NCBI GenBank assembly: GCA_021029095.1
Contig: JAJOHG010000013.1
Span: 434,001 to 498,000 of the forward strand
Length of the DNA: 64,000 nt
Direction: 5' to 3'
Origin: Phellopilus nigrolimitatus
Lineage: Eukaryota > Basidiomycota > Agaricomycetes > Hymenochaetales > Hymenochaetaceae
The position numbers and the translations under genes were made by a program. Of the stretch, positions 37,442-48,853 are shown in pieces. Below the pieces are notes generated by a model that worked only from the letters and a program-made list of their open reading frames with translations, was not told the DNA's origin and made no database searches. Each line of letters begins with the position of its first letter. Positions within the stretch are counted from its first letter, which is position 1.

Positions 37442-39060
37442 TCAATACCAGATACTTCTCGTGCGGTGCGCCGGGAGCATCTCTTGCGTCGTGATATGCT
37501 CAACAGCCTCCTGCCCGCACTCAATGCGCTTCGCAAGGTCCCACAGGTAAAAGTCGATCAGCACGCTGCTCACGCCGCCGCTCTCCTCCTCCTCCTCCCG
37601 GCTCTCCCGCACCCTCCGCGCGCATCGCCTCGCGGACAGCCTCGACCGCCAGAATGCTCGCCGCGCGTATGCCGAGCTCCTCCCTGCTCCCAGGCGCGAG
37701 CGCGTCCCTGAGCGCGAGGCGCGCAGCGAGCGCGGGTACATACACGAGGATGCCGAGGTGGTGCAGCAGCTGCGGCACGCGGTAGTCCGCGAACATGGTC
37801 AGCGCGTGCACGCCCCCGGGGAAGAGCGGGTGCAGCGCGCGCGGCGCGGGCGGGTGGAACGCGGCCCATGTCTCGGCGATAAGTATCTGCGCGCGTTTCC
37901 AGAAAAAGACTGCCGGGATGGAGCGGGTGAGACAACACGGATGCAGAATGCGGAGATGGTGGTTGCGTACCTTTGCGCCCTTCGAAGTATGTTTCGTCGC
38001 GGAAGGAGGGGAACGTCTCGGTCACCATGTGCACGAGCTGGAGCGCGGTGCCGCAACCGGGCCCGCCGTATTTACGCTCAAATGCAGTCCAAGAAGCCCT
38101 GAAAGCTTCCATCGAAGTCCTATAGCATCATATTAGGAAAAAATAAGTTGATCAGCTATCAGCGATTTGTTTTTGTACATGCGAAGTGACGACTTACCGC
38201 GCACAGGATCGTTCCTACCTCGCGTATGATCGCGATGCGCTCCTTGAGTAAGGGTATGCCCTCAGTGCTTTGCGGAGCGGGCTTAAACACAGCTGCAATG
38301 GTGCTGTCTGGACAGCGCTCGGCTGAAGCATAGAACGCAGGATCTGTAATGGGGATACCGTTTTCTAAAGCTATAATTGGTAGTAAAATACAAACATTTG
38401 TAAATGTGTTCATACATTTTTGTCTGACTTCAGGTACTCACCGCGATTTACGGCAGCGACGAGACTCCAGTATCCCGTCCACACCCGTCGCTCGTCGCTG
38501 CCCCAGCCGGACCGCCACTCAACGCCGAACCGCGTGCGCTCTCCGTCCGCGCTACCCTCCTTGTCCGACCAGAACGAGAAATTGAGCGCCGAGATGAGAA
38601 ATATCCAGTCAGAGGAGCGCGCGTGTACGCGGATCTGAGCGTGAATAATGCTCGGGCGGACAGAGGTGCAGCGGGTGCGTGCGCCAGGTGGCAGGCGTGT
38701 ACGTCTCCTCAGGCCAACTTTTGAGTGATCTGCAAGAAATTGAATGCGCTGAAATGGAATTTTGCAGGAAGAGACGGTCCAAGATGACGCACGTATTTAG
38801 CAGCATTTTTTACGCTACGTTCGTCGAGCGACACGAGGTCTGTCCTCTGTTTTCTATCAAATCCAGGGCAGCCAGTTAGGACAATTGCGACGACTCACAT
38901 CGAAAACAAACTTCGCACTCTCAATCACCGGATTCTTTTCCTTTGTCGAGCGGCTCAAACCATCGTCATGTAGAACTTGCTTTTCATTCCAGAGCGGATT
39001 CGCTGCGGATGACGATGATGGTTGGATTGAGTTGACAAACTTGGCGTCCGACGGCAGCAT
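37442..39060 (-). CDS. queuosine salvage protein (DUF2419, Qng1-like nucleosidase)
   Basis: This matches the eukaryotic queuosine 5'-phosphate hydrolase family, which releases queuine for tRNA modification. Conserved pieces in order are DWIFLISALNFSFWSD, GIPITDPAFYASAERC, AVFKPAPQSTEGIPLLKER, GGPGCGTALQLVHMVTETF with PSFRDETYFEG, FWKRAQILIAETWAAFHP, LTMFADYRVPQLLHHLGIL, and VLIDFYLWDLAKRIECGQEA. The C-terminus is TRSIWY at 37442. Between the Ser-rich N-terminus (MLPSDAKFVNSIQPSSSSA) and DWIFLIS the best-looking peptide, SWPEETYTPATWRTHPLHL, is one frame away from the next block. The splice choice there is uncertain and a small frameshift cannot be excluded. A Glu/Gly-rich loop interrupts the late part. 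Confidence 0.75.
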
Positions 39061-39411
39061 CCCTATCGTTCGAAAATTTAGACAGCGTTCGCAAAACTCA
39101 AAAGAAAATGTCCATCCAGATCGGTATATGAAGGCAAAGGATAGGAGACAAGACGCTGAACAATATGTTGTGATAATTTTTAGCAGGCGCCAATCTGTCA
39201 ATCTCGCCCGGCAATTAAACTTTTAGAATTTAGGTTCATGGCCGTCTAGACCAAACAGCGGTCAACTCTTGAGTCCCCAGGATAGCTCACGATGGTGAGG
39301 ACAGCGGAAACACAGATGTTGCAATACACGTCATACAATAGACTAATACAATAGGTATGTGCATGGGGTTAGGATACAATAAAGGCAATAGCTTTTCCAC
39401 AAAAACTCGAA

Positions 39412-40085
39412 TCACTGCCTCTTCTGCTCGAAATAATCCTTCGCGGACATGTCTCCGTGCAGGATTTTTTCTCCGGTAGCCTTCGTCTCCGGCTGCAAGT
39501 ATTTATAAGTAGTATTAACATTGTGGTATGATAGAAGAAGCTTTGAGTGCCGTACCTTCCTCAAGACCTGCGGGCAGAAGGGAAATAAAATGGTCAATTC
39601 TCAGAGCTCCTGATGATTTCGAGTACTCAAAGCAACTCACTGATCCACGGATAGTCTGAAATGATGGTTCAGTAAGTCAAGCTGTTCTAAGAGAGCGAGA
39701 AATTAGACGGACCTTTGCATAACCTAACACCAAAAGCAATGTGAGTGCCTTGAAGTCACAGCAGGTGAGGAGAAGTACTCACCAAACACCTGATCTTTGA
39801 AAGGAACCTGATCCTCATGGACCGTCGTACCTGACCCGGGTTCCGGAGCACCTGCCGAACAAAATTTACAGTCAATCTTGTGCGAGAGTGATGCTATTTC
39901 GCCTCACTTGCCTTGCTGCGGCGGGGTGCCGACTGCTGGTGGTTGCGCAGCACCGGAGTTCTGTGAACTATACACCTCCGAGGGCATCTGGAAAGTCAGA
40001 CTTCCCGTCAGACGTTGAAACTAGGCGGAAGAGAGAAGCAAACCTGGACGTCGTTCTGCTTATGGGGGACTGGTACGGACGACAT
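39412..40085 (-). CDS. small conserved-looking protein with many tiny exons
   Basis: Joining clean GT-AG introns gives a protein of about 100 residues. It runs MSSVPVPHKQNDVQ, MPSEVYSSQNSGAAQPPAV, GAPEPGSGTTVHEDQVPFKD, QVFGYAKTIRGSVLRKPETK, ATGEKILHGDMSAKDYFEQK and ends RQ. One exon is only about 11 nt (GTTATGCAAAG) and several others are 12-15 nt, interrupted by introns of 50-70 nt. The conserved-looking core is VFGYAKTIRGSVLRKPETKA. No signal peptide or membrane segment. I cannot name the family. The consistency of the splice signals across six introns is the main support. Confidence 0.6.
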
Positions 40086-40320
40086 TGTGGTTGTGTTGAG
40101 TGGGAGTTATGTGTTGGTCTTGAGTCGTTTAGACTGTATAGACTCGCGTCATAACCAAAAATATGCGTGGAGTAAGCGATGATGTCATAGACTGAGGCAA
40201 GTTCCGGTTCGGCAACTGCCGAGAGTAGCCACAATCCTTCCAAAAGATCGCAGCCTGAAATGAAGTTAGGGAGAGATAAGACAAAAGAGAGAGAAATTCG
40301 GGATAGCATATTTATCGACA

Positions 40321-42377
40321 TCAGTAACTGAATCCCTCTCGCACAACCGAAGCAGGATTTACACCGGTGCGCGACAGGGCTTCCATCGTCGACTCCTCGA
40401 AAGCAGGCGGTCCACATAAATACACTAGCCGTTCCTTAGCATCTGTAACGAGAGAGCTCAACCTCGTCTCTGTTGTGGAGTCTAGCCGCCCTTGATGGTG
40501 TACTAAGGTCAGCGCGGAACAGTCCTCCAGAAGCGAGGCGTCGTATGCCTGGGAAGTGAACAGATGTAGTATCACTTTCAATGTCGCATGCTTCGGCACG
40601 GCCGTCTGAATCAGGCGGAGCAGCACGTCCGGCTCACGCGTCGAGAGGACAAATACAACGTCATACCCGGCGGATGTCGGCGGATGTGACATCGAGGCGA
40701 GCATACTTATGTACGGCGTCACGCCTATGCCGCCCGCGATCCAGAGGAGTTTCAAGTCCTTCGCGTCTGAAGGCTCGGGAAGCGTAAAGGAACCCGCGAT
40801 CCCCACGAGGCCGACACGCAGACCGAGCGGGCGGGCGTCGATAAGCACCTCAGGCATCTTCGCCGCCGCCTGGCGCAAAGCGCAAACAACGCGCCAGTCA
40901 CGAGCCCGCCGGGCTTCTCGCGCATCGTCAGGCTGAACGAGCGCGTCGCTTCGCCAGGGCGCGTGTGCGCTCGAGACGGTCCACGTGCGGATGCGGTCGT
41001 CGTTGATGCGCGCCTCGTGCCCACGCGCCGCCATGTGCGCGTACCGCTGCGTGCCGAGCAGGTCCGCAAAGTCGAGCACGGCGGCCTGTCCTGCACGGAT
41101 GTGTACGGGCGCAGACGCCTCGAACGTGAAGGTCGCGAGAGTGGGGGAGAGGACGTCCACACGCGTAAGCGTCACAGAGACGTCGTCTAAGAGATGTGTG
41201 CTCTGGCCGTCTTTCTCTTCTGCTACGTATTTGACTGGGGGGCTGTATGGGCTTCGTCCCACTGATGTGTTCGGGCGTTGTCTGACGGGTAGTGCATCAC
41301 GGATGAAGATGAACCCTTCGACATGCAGGGTGGTGAACACGTTTTGGCGAGGCATAATTTTCTGCGCGTCTGGTCCGACAACGTTCTTCGCTGTTCCTGT
41401 GAGATAGAGGATGTCGCCAGTCCCGAAATCTAAGAAGGACATAGATGCGAGAGATGTAACTTCAATGTTCCCAAGCGAAGTCGTAAGTCGATTTCCTAAA
41501 CAATCATCTACTCGTGAGCTAAAAACACACGACGGTGATGATCGAGTAACTTACCTGAGTAATCTGGTAGGATAAGAGTACGCCCGTCTGAAGGAAGTAC
41601 TCTAATGAATCCGGCTCTGCCGCCGCGTGCATTCATCCCTACATGAGACGGATACTTGAATTTATTAAAAGAATCCGCTATATAACTCGTCCCAAGAAAG
41701 ACCGTGTCTGATTCCAGAATGAATTTGATTAAATCTTCTGGTAACCTCTCTTTTGAGGACATTTGAAGGCTGCGATGCACAGTCCGAGGAGAAGTCCGAG
41801 GATGAGGCACGAGGTCACGGACATTAATATATTTCGGACAGTTTCTATATCAATGAGAAAAGTAAGTACTACTTGTTCAATGCAACTCGACGAGGGAAAT
41901 CAATAACGCGCACCCTATAGCTTGATTAACGCGCAATCTGATACGCCGAGACAAATCTCCAGTTTTGTCTACTCGATAGATATATCCCGCAAACTTGTTG
42001 CGTCTGCGCGTGGGGAACTCGATTCCCAAGCCTGCCACAAGCAATCTGCAGGCCTTGCTTTCATCAAGGAGATCCAAATTGTTAAGGATCGGGTCTCCGG
42101 GCCACAGATCCAAATTCATGACGAGCTCCGTCTCGCTCGGGCTGGAGACGAAGCCGGGCAGACCCGACGCGCTCGCGACGAGCGAGGACCACGGGCGGCC
42201 GCGCGCGTCAAGCGTCGTGAGGGGGATGAACGGCAGGTTCCGCGTGTGGAACACCTGGTGCTGCTCGGGCATGGCGGGCTCGATCAGGGTGTACGCCATG
42301 GCCATCGGCCCGTCGATGTTGAGGCGCGCCTGGATGGCGCGCTCGCCGGGGTGCCAACCGCTCAGAGTTACAGTCAT
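40321..42377 (-). CDS. FMN split-barrel (PNPOx-like) and FAD/NAD reductase fusion protein
   Basis: Three exons. The first (MTVTLSGWHPGERAIQARLN onward) and second carry an FMN-binding split-barrel domain of the pyridoxamine-phosphate-oxidase type: RNLPFIPLTTLDARGRPWSS, then KFILESDTVFLGTSYI, SHVGMNARGGRAGFIRV and LPDYSGNRLTTSLGNI. The large third exon carries a ferredoxin-reductase-like module. It has an FAD-binding part (RAGQAAVLDFADL, RIRTWTVSSA) and an NAD(P)-binding part with GGIGVTPYISML and YLCGPPAFEES. The C-terminus VVREGFSY resembles flavohaemoprotein-type reductases. It is likely a cytosolic flavin oxidoreductase; the electron acceptor is not evident. Introns are near 41920 and 41555. 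Confidence 0.8.
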
Positions 42378-43049
42378 ATTTGTTGTTGGTTCAGGGTCGA
42401 ACAAAAAATAAAAGAAAACCAGCGAAAGCGGTTCGCAGTGTTTTTCAACATCTAACATGGGCGCGAAACGAGTGAGCATAAATAGTTTCAAGGAGTTTTA
42501 GTTTTCAAGTAGTCAAGTGACATGATCAGTAAGCATATATATAAGCATAGACTCAGCATTCCCCTCTATGCCCGTTCACGGAATGAAGTACAGGACCAAA
42601 GTGACGTGGGGTTTCGAGAGGATGGCGACGCCAGGCGGCCAGGCTTCAGTCGAGTTGGTACGAACGAAGGGGCTATTGAGAAAGTGATCGTCATGTGTAC
42701 GTAAGAATTTAGAAAATCAGCCACTTTGGCCTTCTCGCTTGCGCTCTCAGCAATCGCTCATGTGCTCATCAGCTACCCAATTACTCAGCAAAGGAAGAAA
42801 TCACTACATAAGTTATGGCAGTCTTATTAGTTCTTACATGTGCTCTCGGTCTTCATCTGCGTGCGTGTCCTGAGTTCTGTTCAACTCTCTGTTCGCATCC
42901 CGGGCTTCGGAGACAATGCAGGAAATGTATTCCTTAGATTACATCCCGCTTCGGAATCCTTACAAGTCTCGGTTTGCGCATCCCTGACGGCAACTATATA
43001 TCTGTTTGAACTGTACTACGCTGGCATCGACGTTTGGGCATCTCCAGGA
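42378..43049. other. intergenic region downstream of the first dehydrogenase copy
   Basis: No gene seen. The part next to the dehydrogenase (about 42930-43050) resembles the corresponding 3' flank of the second copy at about 45250-45350, so the tandem duplication includes this flank. Confidence 0.5.
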
Positions 43050-44380
43050 TCAAGCTTTGTCACTGGCGTTATATTTTTGCCACGTCGCGGTGTAGAATCC
43101 CTCTCCTCCCAATCTTCCCACCGTAAGGTCGTACATGTTCTCTTTCTGAACGATGTCTGCTTGGCGGACGACGTCCTCGATGTTTTGCTCGACATCGAGG
43201 TACCGACCGCGTAGCTGCGCAGCGCGCCCCGTCGCGAGGTACACGCACGTCCACCCGCACAGCTCTGGTCTTTAAGTCAATAAAAGCACTTTAGGTCAGC
43301 TACTGTCTTCGGGCTCTCGGTGCTCAGCTGGGGGCAAAATGATTGACTGGTACTGACGTGTCGACGTAGTTCTCATACGCGTTGCGCATGATCTCGCTGA
43401 ACTGTAGAAGAAGTGTCAACTTCCTTCCTTATGATTTTTTCACAGAATGGCGTACCCCTTTTTGCATCTTTTCCATATCTGGGTGCATATTAGAGAACGC
43501 CATGTCTGTTTTTACCCTGCCTGCAGGATGTAAAGGTTGCTCATCAACGTATTGCAAAACTTGTCTGGTCCGTGTCATGACGCACCAGGGTGCAGGGAGT
43601 ATGCGTGGATCCCGGAATTGCCTTCAAATTCCATGTCAAGCTCGCGTTGGAGACATGCGACTGCTCGGAGAAGGGCCGTCCTAGGTGTGCAAGCGTTTGG
43701 TCAACGGCTGTCTGCATGGAGGAACAGGAACGAGGCCCACTTGGAAGCACAATACGACGATGGACCCGCTGTAGGTTGTTTTTTTCAGTCTCACAAAACG
43801 CCCTTATCGCGACGCAGAGCTCGCTCACCAACGGTTGTCACTGCTGCGCGACTCGAGATGAACACTAGTGCGCCACTCTTCCTCGCGCGCATGCCATCCA
43901 GTGCCATGTGCGCGAGCATAAGCGGAGCCTTCAGGTTCACCTCCATCACGCGCCACCACTCGTCCCACGGCGTGTACGCGAACGGGCGGAACACAGTGAT
44001 CGCTGCGTTTGGAACCACGACGTCCAGCGGGCCGAGCTCTTTTGCGATCTTCTCTAGCGCCGCGGCGACGGCGGCGCTGTCCGTCGCGTCTGCCGTGCAG
44101 ACGAGCGTACGTGTATCAGGGTGGAGCTCGGCGATGGTGGCTGCGACGGCGTCGAGCTCGGTGCGCGTGCGCGCGAGGAGGGCGACGGACGCGGCGCCCG
44201 CGCCGCGAAGGCGAGCGCGATGGCGCGGCCGATCCCGCGGCCTGCGCCGGTGACGAGGATGACCTTCCCGGCCATGCTGCCCGCGAGGCGTGCGGGGCTG
44301 ATGGCGTCGTACACGTCTGTGTGTTGCGCGGGGCTCTCGCCGATGTTTCGTGCAGCGTTAGTTTCGGCGGGTGCGGACAT
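43050..44380 (-). pseudogene. short-chain dehydrogenase/reductase, copy A, frameshifted
   Basis: This is an NAD(P)-dependent SDR. It begins MSAPAETNAARNIGESPA and has the cofactor motif LVTGAGRGIGRAIALAF. Immediately after, near 44200, it is one base shorter than copy B, which throws the frame off. Downstream exons keep the SDR order: DVVVPNAA-like segment, EWWRVMEVNLKAPL, SGALVFISS, the catalytic YCASK split by an intron, TALLRAVACLQRELDMEF and GRYLDVEQNIEDVVRQADI. The deletion would truncate the product early. A sequencing error is the main alternative explanation. Copy B lies in tandem about 2.3 kb away. Confidence 0.7.
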
Positions 44381-44868
44381 GCTTTGCGAGGGCTGGGCTC
44401 TTTTCTCAGGTTTTAGACAATTGCTCGCATCATGGCTTTGTTTTTAAACGGAAGTATTTTGTGGCTGTCCTTCCTTGAAGCCGGCCGACGCGCGTCGTCA
44501 GCGCTGGTCGTGAGGAGCATCATTGCGGGACCGCGCTGAAATTCCGACTCGGAATACACGCTGACTCTCGGCCCGGACAATTGTTCTTCAAAGACATATG
44601 TGAATAAGGATAGCTCCTGGTTGAGGTCCCCTGTTTCTCGCTGATTTTTCTCTTTCAACATTTATACATGAGAATCCCAGTTTATCAACATCACTTGCCG
44701 CTGCCGTCATTTGCTGCCTTTCTTTTTACGACGATTGTCGAAAGCTTTGAAAGCTGTTTTAAGCTTGTCTTATCATTCATCCATTCATATTCGAATGCGA
44801 AGTCTTCGGAACTTAGCTTCTGACCAACTGGAGTTGCAAATCATTTGCGGAGAGGGGAAATCCAACTA

Positions 44869-45073
44869 CAGTCGAACCTCCCATAATGCATAACCAAAAA
44901 TGATGGTATAAACCCATATAAGAATTCGACTTGCTCCACAACCTTGTGATGTATAGTCGCATTTGAAAGATACGTAATCCCTTTTGCATTTAGTGAGGTT
45001 TTTAAGGGTCAAATGGGTAATAAACGCAATATTTTATAAAAAGCTATTTTTTGCATTATGGGAGGTTCGACCG
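44869..45073. mobile_element. 205-bp MITE with TA target site between the dehydrogenase copies
   Basis: The left end CAGTCGAACCTCCCATAATG and the right end read inward, CGGTCGAACCTCCCATAATG, match except for one base. TA lies directly outside both ends (44867-44868 and 45074-45075). The interior is AT-rich and non-coding. The termini are of the same family as the 650-bp element at 8590-9239, so it is likely a Tc1/mariner-pogo-derived MITE. Confidence 0.85.
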
Positions 45074-45352
45074 TACATAAAATCATGTTTCAATACGTAC
45101 ATTCTTTATGTGAAAAAAAAATCAATTGAGAAAAGAGCTACACCAGAGAACACATGACTTTTCCTTGCAGAAGAGAGTTATGCATAAGTGGTCTCACTAA
45201 GGTTTCTTCCCGCCTTCACCGCGGTTGCCCGCCCGTGTACAAATCCCGAGTTCTAAAAACGGGGAGGAACAATGCAGAGGATATACGACAACTCCAGATC
45301 GCAGCCCGCTTTGGCGTTCTTGCAAGCCTCGGTTTGCGCGTCCTTGGCTGTA

Positions 45353-46646
45353 CTATCTGTTCGGAGCGTAGGGCCCCTCGCCTCCCAGTCTCCCCACCGT
45401 AAGGTCGTACATGTTCTCCTTCTGGATGATGTCGGCTTGGCGGACGAGGTCCTCGATGTTTTCCTCGACGTCGAGGTACCGGCCGCGTAGCTGCGCGGCG
45501 CGCCCCGTCGCGAGGTACACGCATGTCCATGCGCATAGTTCTGGGCTGCAAGGCAAACAAAAAGGCACTTCATGTCAGCTGCTGTTTTTTTGGACCATGA
45601 TTGAGTGGTACGTGCGTGTCGACGAAATTATCATACGCGGTACGAATCATCTCGGTGTACTGTAAACGAAGTGTCAGCTTCTTTTCTTATGCTTTTTGTC
45701 TCTCGCAGAATGGCGCACCCCCCTTTGCATCTTCTCCACATCAGGATGCATATGCGAGAACGTCATGTCGGTCTTCACGCCGCCTGCAAGACGCCACAAA
45801 AAAAAAAATTACGGATTCAACACATGTCTGGTCTGCGTCACGACGCACCGGGGTGCAGCGCGTACGCGTGGATCCCGGAGCTGCCTTCGAATTCCGTGTC
45901 GAGCTCGCGCTGGAGACACGCGACAGCTCGGAGGAGGGCTGTCCTAGGCGTGCGAAATCGACAGCGGACGTCTATGTGCGTGAAGTATGATATGTACAAG
46001 CAACGCGGCTTACTTGGAAACACAGTACGATGATGGGCCCGCTGCATTAAAATAAAAAATAAATCTCATAGCCCTCGTCGTGACGGTGCTCGCTTACCAA
46101 GGGTCACCACCCCTGCGCGGCTCGAGATGAACACTAGTGCGCCACTCTTTCTCTCGCGCATGCCGTCCAGCGCCATGCGCGCGAGCATAAGCGGAGCCTT
46201 CAGGTTCACCTCCATCACTCGTCCCAGGGCGTGTACGCGAACGGGCGGAACACACTGACCGCCGCGTTCGGGACGACGACGTCCAGCGGGCCAAGCGCCG
46301 CCGCGATCTCCCCTAGCGCGGCGGCGACGGCGGCGGCGTCCGTCGCGTCCGCCGCGCAGACGAGGGTGCGCGTGTCCGGGTGGAGCGCGGCGATCGCGGC
46401 CGCGACGGCGTCGAGCTCGGCGCGCGTGCGCGCGAGGAGGGCGACGGACGCGGCGCCTGCGCGCGCGAAGGCGAGGGCGATGGCGCGGCCGATCCCGCGG
46501 CCTGCGCCGGTGACGAGGACGACCTTCCCGGCCATGCTGCCCGCGAGGCGTGCGGGGCTGACGGCATCGTACACGTCGCTGTACCTTGCGGGGCGCTCGC
46601 CGAGGGTTCGTGCGGCGTTAGGCTCTGCGGATGCGGATGCAGACAT
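45353..46646 (-). pseudogene. short-chain dehydrogenase/reductase, copy B, with a 10-bp deletion
   Basis: Tandem paralogue of copy A. It begins MSASASAEPNAARTLGERPA and has an intact cofactor segment LVTGAGRGIGRAIALAFARA, with the frame running on through ARTRAELDAVAAAIA and GPLDVVVPNAAVSV. At about 46217, after FAYTPWDE, ten bases present in copy A (TGGTGGCGCG) are missing, creating an immediate TGA. The rest of the gene is still recognisable: MEVNLKAPLM region, YCVSK active site split by an intron, TALLRAVACLQRELDTEF, ELCAWTCVYLATGRAAQL and ENMYDLTVGRLGGEG. Without that deletion it would be a normal fungal SDR. Confidence 0.72.
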
Positions 46647-47921
46647 GGCTGGGACCCTTTTCTCTCAAGGTGTATGTGTGTATCTCCAATTGTGTCCGCA
46701 TTTCACGTTTTTGAGCGAAGGGCTCTCTCTCTTGCGGGCTGCAGCAGCTGACCGGTGCTGGAGCCTGCTGACCCGGATTCGGGTCATCCCTTTACGAGGC
46801 GGGTAGGTTACAGGCCTCGCGTCCCGCTGATCGAGAAGAGGAACATTGCGCTATATTGAAGTGCGTATACACGCTGATAAACTCGGATGGCTTTGAGGAA
46901 GACACGAAGTGGCTATCGGGTTGCCTTGTATAGCTAGCTCGCAGCGAGCAGAATTGAATGGGGTTCCATAACGTTACTATACCGCAGTGGGTATCAGCGC
47001 ATCATAGCTAATTAGAAGCAAGCGAAAGCAGACTCTATTATGAACTGTATTGTGCAGAGAATGCGGACAAGGGGGGAGGACATAGGGTGGTGCAGGTAAG
47101 GCTGTGCATTCTATATGCCCGAAAGGGAAGGAGTGCGGACTTTTTAAGGAAGCAATCTTTTTCGCCAGTGAAAACTTGGCAGATGGGTCACTTCGTCTCA
47201 AGTGGGGATGCGCTGGGGACGTACGCGGCGACGGAGTGATAAGCCTGGGGCCCCGAGTGGATAGGCGATTTAACACGATTGGCTTGTCGGTGACGGCGGT
47301 TACCGGGTTGGACGCTGCGGTCGGCGGGCACGAGGGGGATGAAGAATTTTTGCGATGCCGAGGGCTTTGCCGCTGCGGGCTCTACAGGGACTTTGCAGGG
47401 ACTTGCAGGGAACTGGCAGGGATCTCTTGTCGATTCGATTACTCAGCACGGTTAGGGCTATTGAGTTCAATCAGTCAACACCCACCACTTCCTCATTGGC
47501 TCTTGCCCCTTCCGCTAATCCCTTCTCTCTCCATATCCCCCCTTATTTGCTGCCCCAGCATGCGCTTCGCTTTGCGACCAGGGACAGGCACATGCGCTCC
47601 TGCGCAGCTGGCTACCGTTGTATTTTATCTCTAATTTATATTAGCTTCGTTGTGGCGGAACGGGGTGCACCATCAGAGGAGTATCATAATCTCATACCGG
47701 ATCGGATACATTCGGCGCCTGACAGGTCACAGCTGCGAAATTCAAAGAACCGGACACGAAGCGAGTGCCCATAATCCATTCTCGTCGGCCTTCCCTCTCC
47801 CTCGTTATCCCCCAAAAGTCTCTTCTCCTTCATTCCACCACCTCCCAACTGACTCCCTCTCCGCTTCCCATCTCTGCCGCTCACCCCACCCCCCCGCATC
47901 GTCGTCGCCGTTCCAGTCCCA
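46647..47921. other. intergenic region upstream of the FYR-domain gene
   Basis: No gene recognised. A short degenerate direct repeat, CAGGGA recurring four times with GCAGGGA as the core, lies at about 47383-47424. The stretch 47760-47921 is pyrimidine-rich and is probably the 5' UTR of the next gene. Confidence 0.5.
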
Positions 47922-48821
47922 ATGACTCATAGAGGAGGCATGGGCCCGCCACCCGACAGAGCCTACACCTTGGCCCCGTCGATCCCATATCAGCAGCCGG
48001 CTACACCAGCGAACGGCGCAGACCGGCCACTCGGAATCGCGTCCCAAGACCTCGCAGAAAAGTACAGTTCGCTCAAGAAGAGGTACTTTGAACTCGACCG
48101 CGTGCGTCCTCCGCGCAATTAGATATGCATTTGTTTCGATATCTAAAGAATTGTTTTGTACTCGTCGTTTCTCGTCCCTGCAGAAGCAGAAAGAGACGCA
48201 CGGCGATCTGCAGAAGTCGATGGAGCGGAATACCAAGCTAAGGAGCGAAAGGAAGTGAGTGCCTGTTTGACTTATAAGCCCGTCTCAAATTCTGTGTCTA
48301 TGTCTGTACCTACGCCGGCAGAATTGAGACGGGCTATTATTTTATTTCTTCTTTTACTTTTTACTTTTACTTTTACTTTCTATTTCATTTTCGCGTGTGA
48401 AAACTCTGCTAATCGGTCTTGCCCCTCTCTTCGCCGATGTCTACATCGTCGCCAGCGTCCTGCTCGATCGCATCATCGAACTCGAGGAGCGCAACAAGCT
48501 CTTCGAAGACCATATCATCCTGGTCGATCCGGCCTTCGTCGACGCCAACAAGGCGTCGGCCAGCGCATCCGGCGCGTTTCCCCAGTCGCTTCTCTCCCAG
48601 CGCGCCCAGGCTGCGTTCGTCGCGAACCTCCAGCAGGCCATGAACGAGATCGCGATCGAGGACCCTACGGTGGACCCCGTGCTTACCTCGCGTCATGTCG
48701 GGCCGCTCGCGCGCAAGCGCCAGGCCGAGGAGCTCGAGCGCCTCCAGGAAGAATCTCGCGATCAGAAGCGGGTGAAGCGCCCCAGAGTCGCAGGTGGCGG
48801 GGGCGGGGGCGGTGGTGTGGG

Positions 48822-48853
<32 letters not shown>

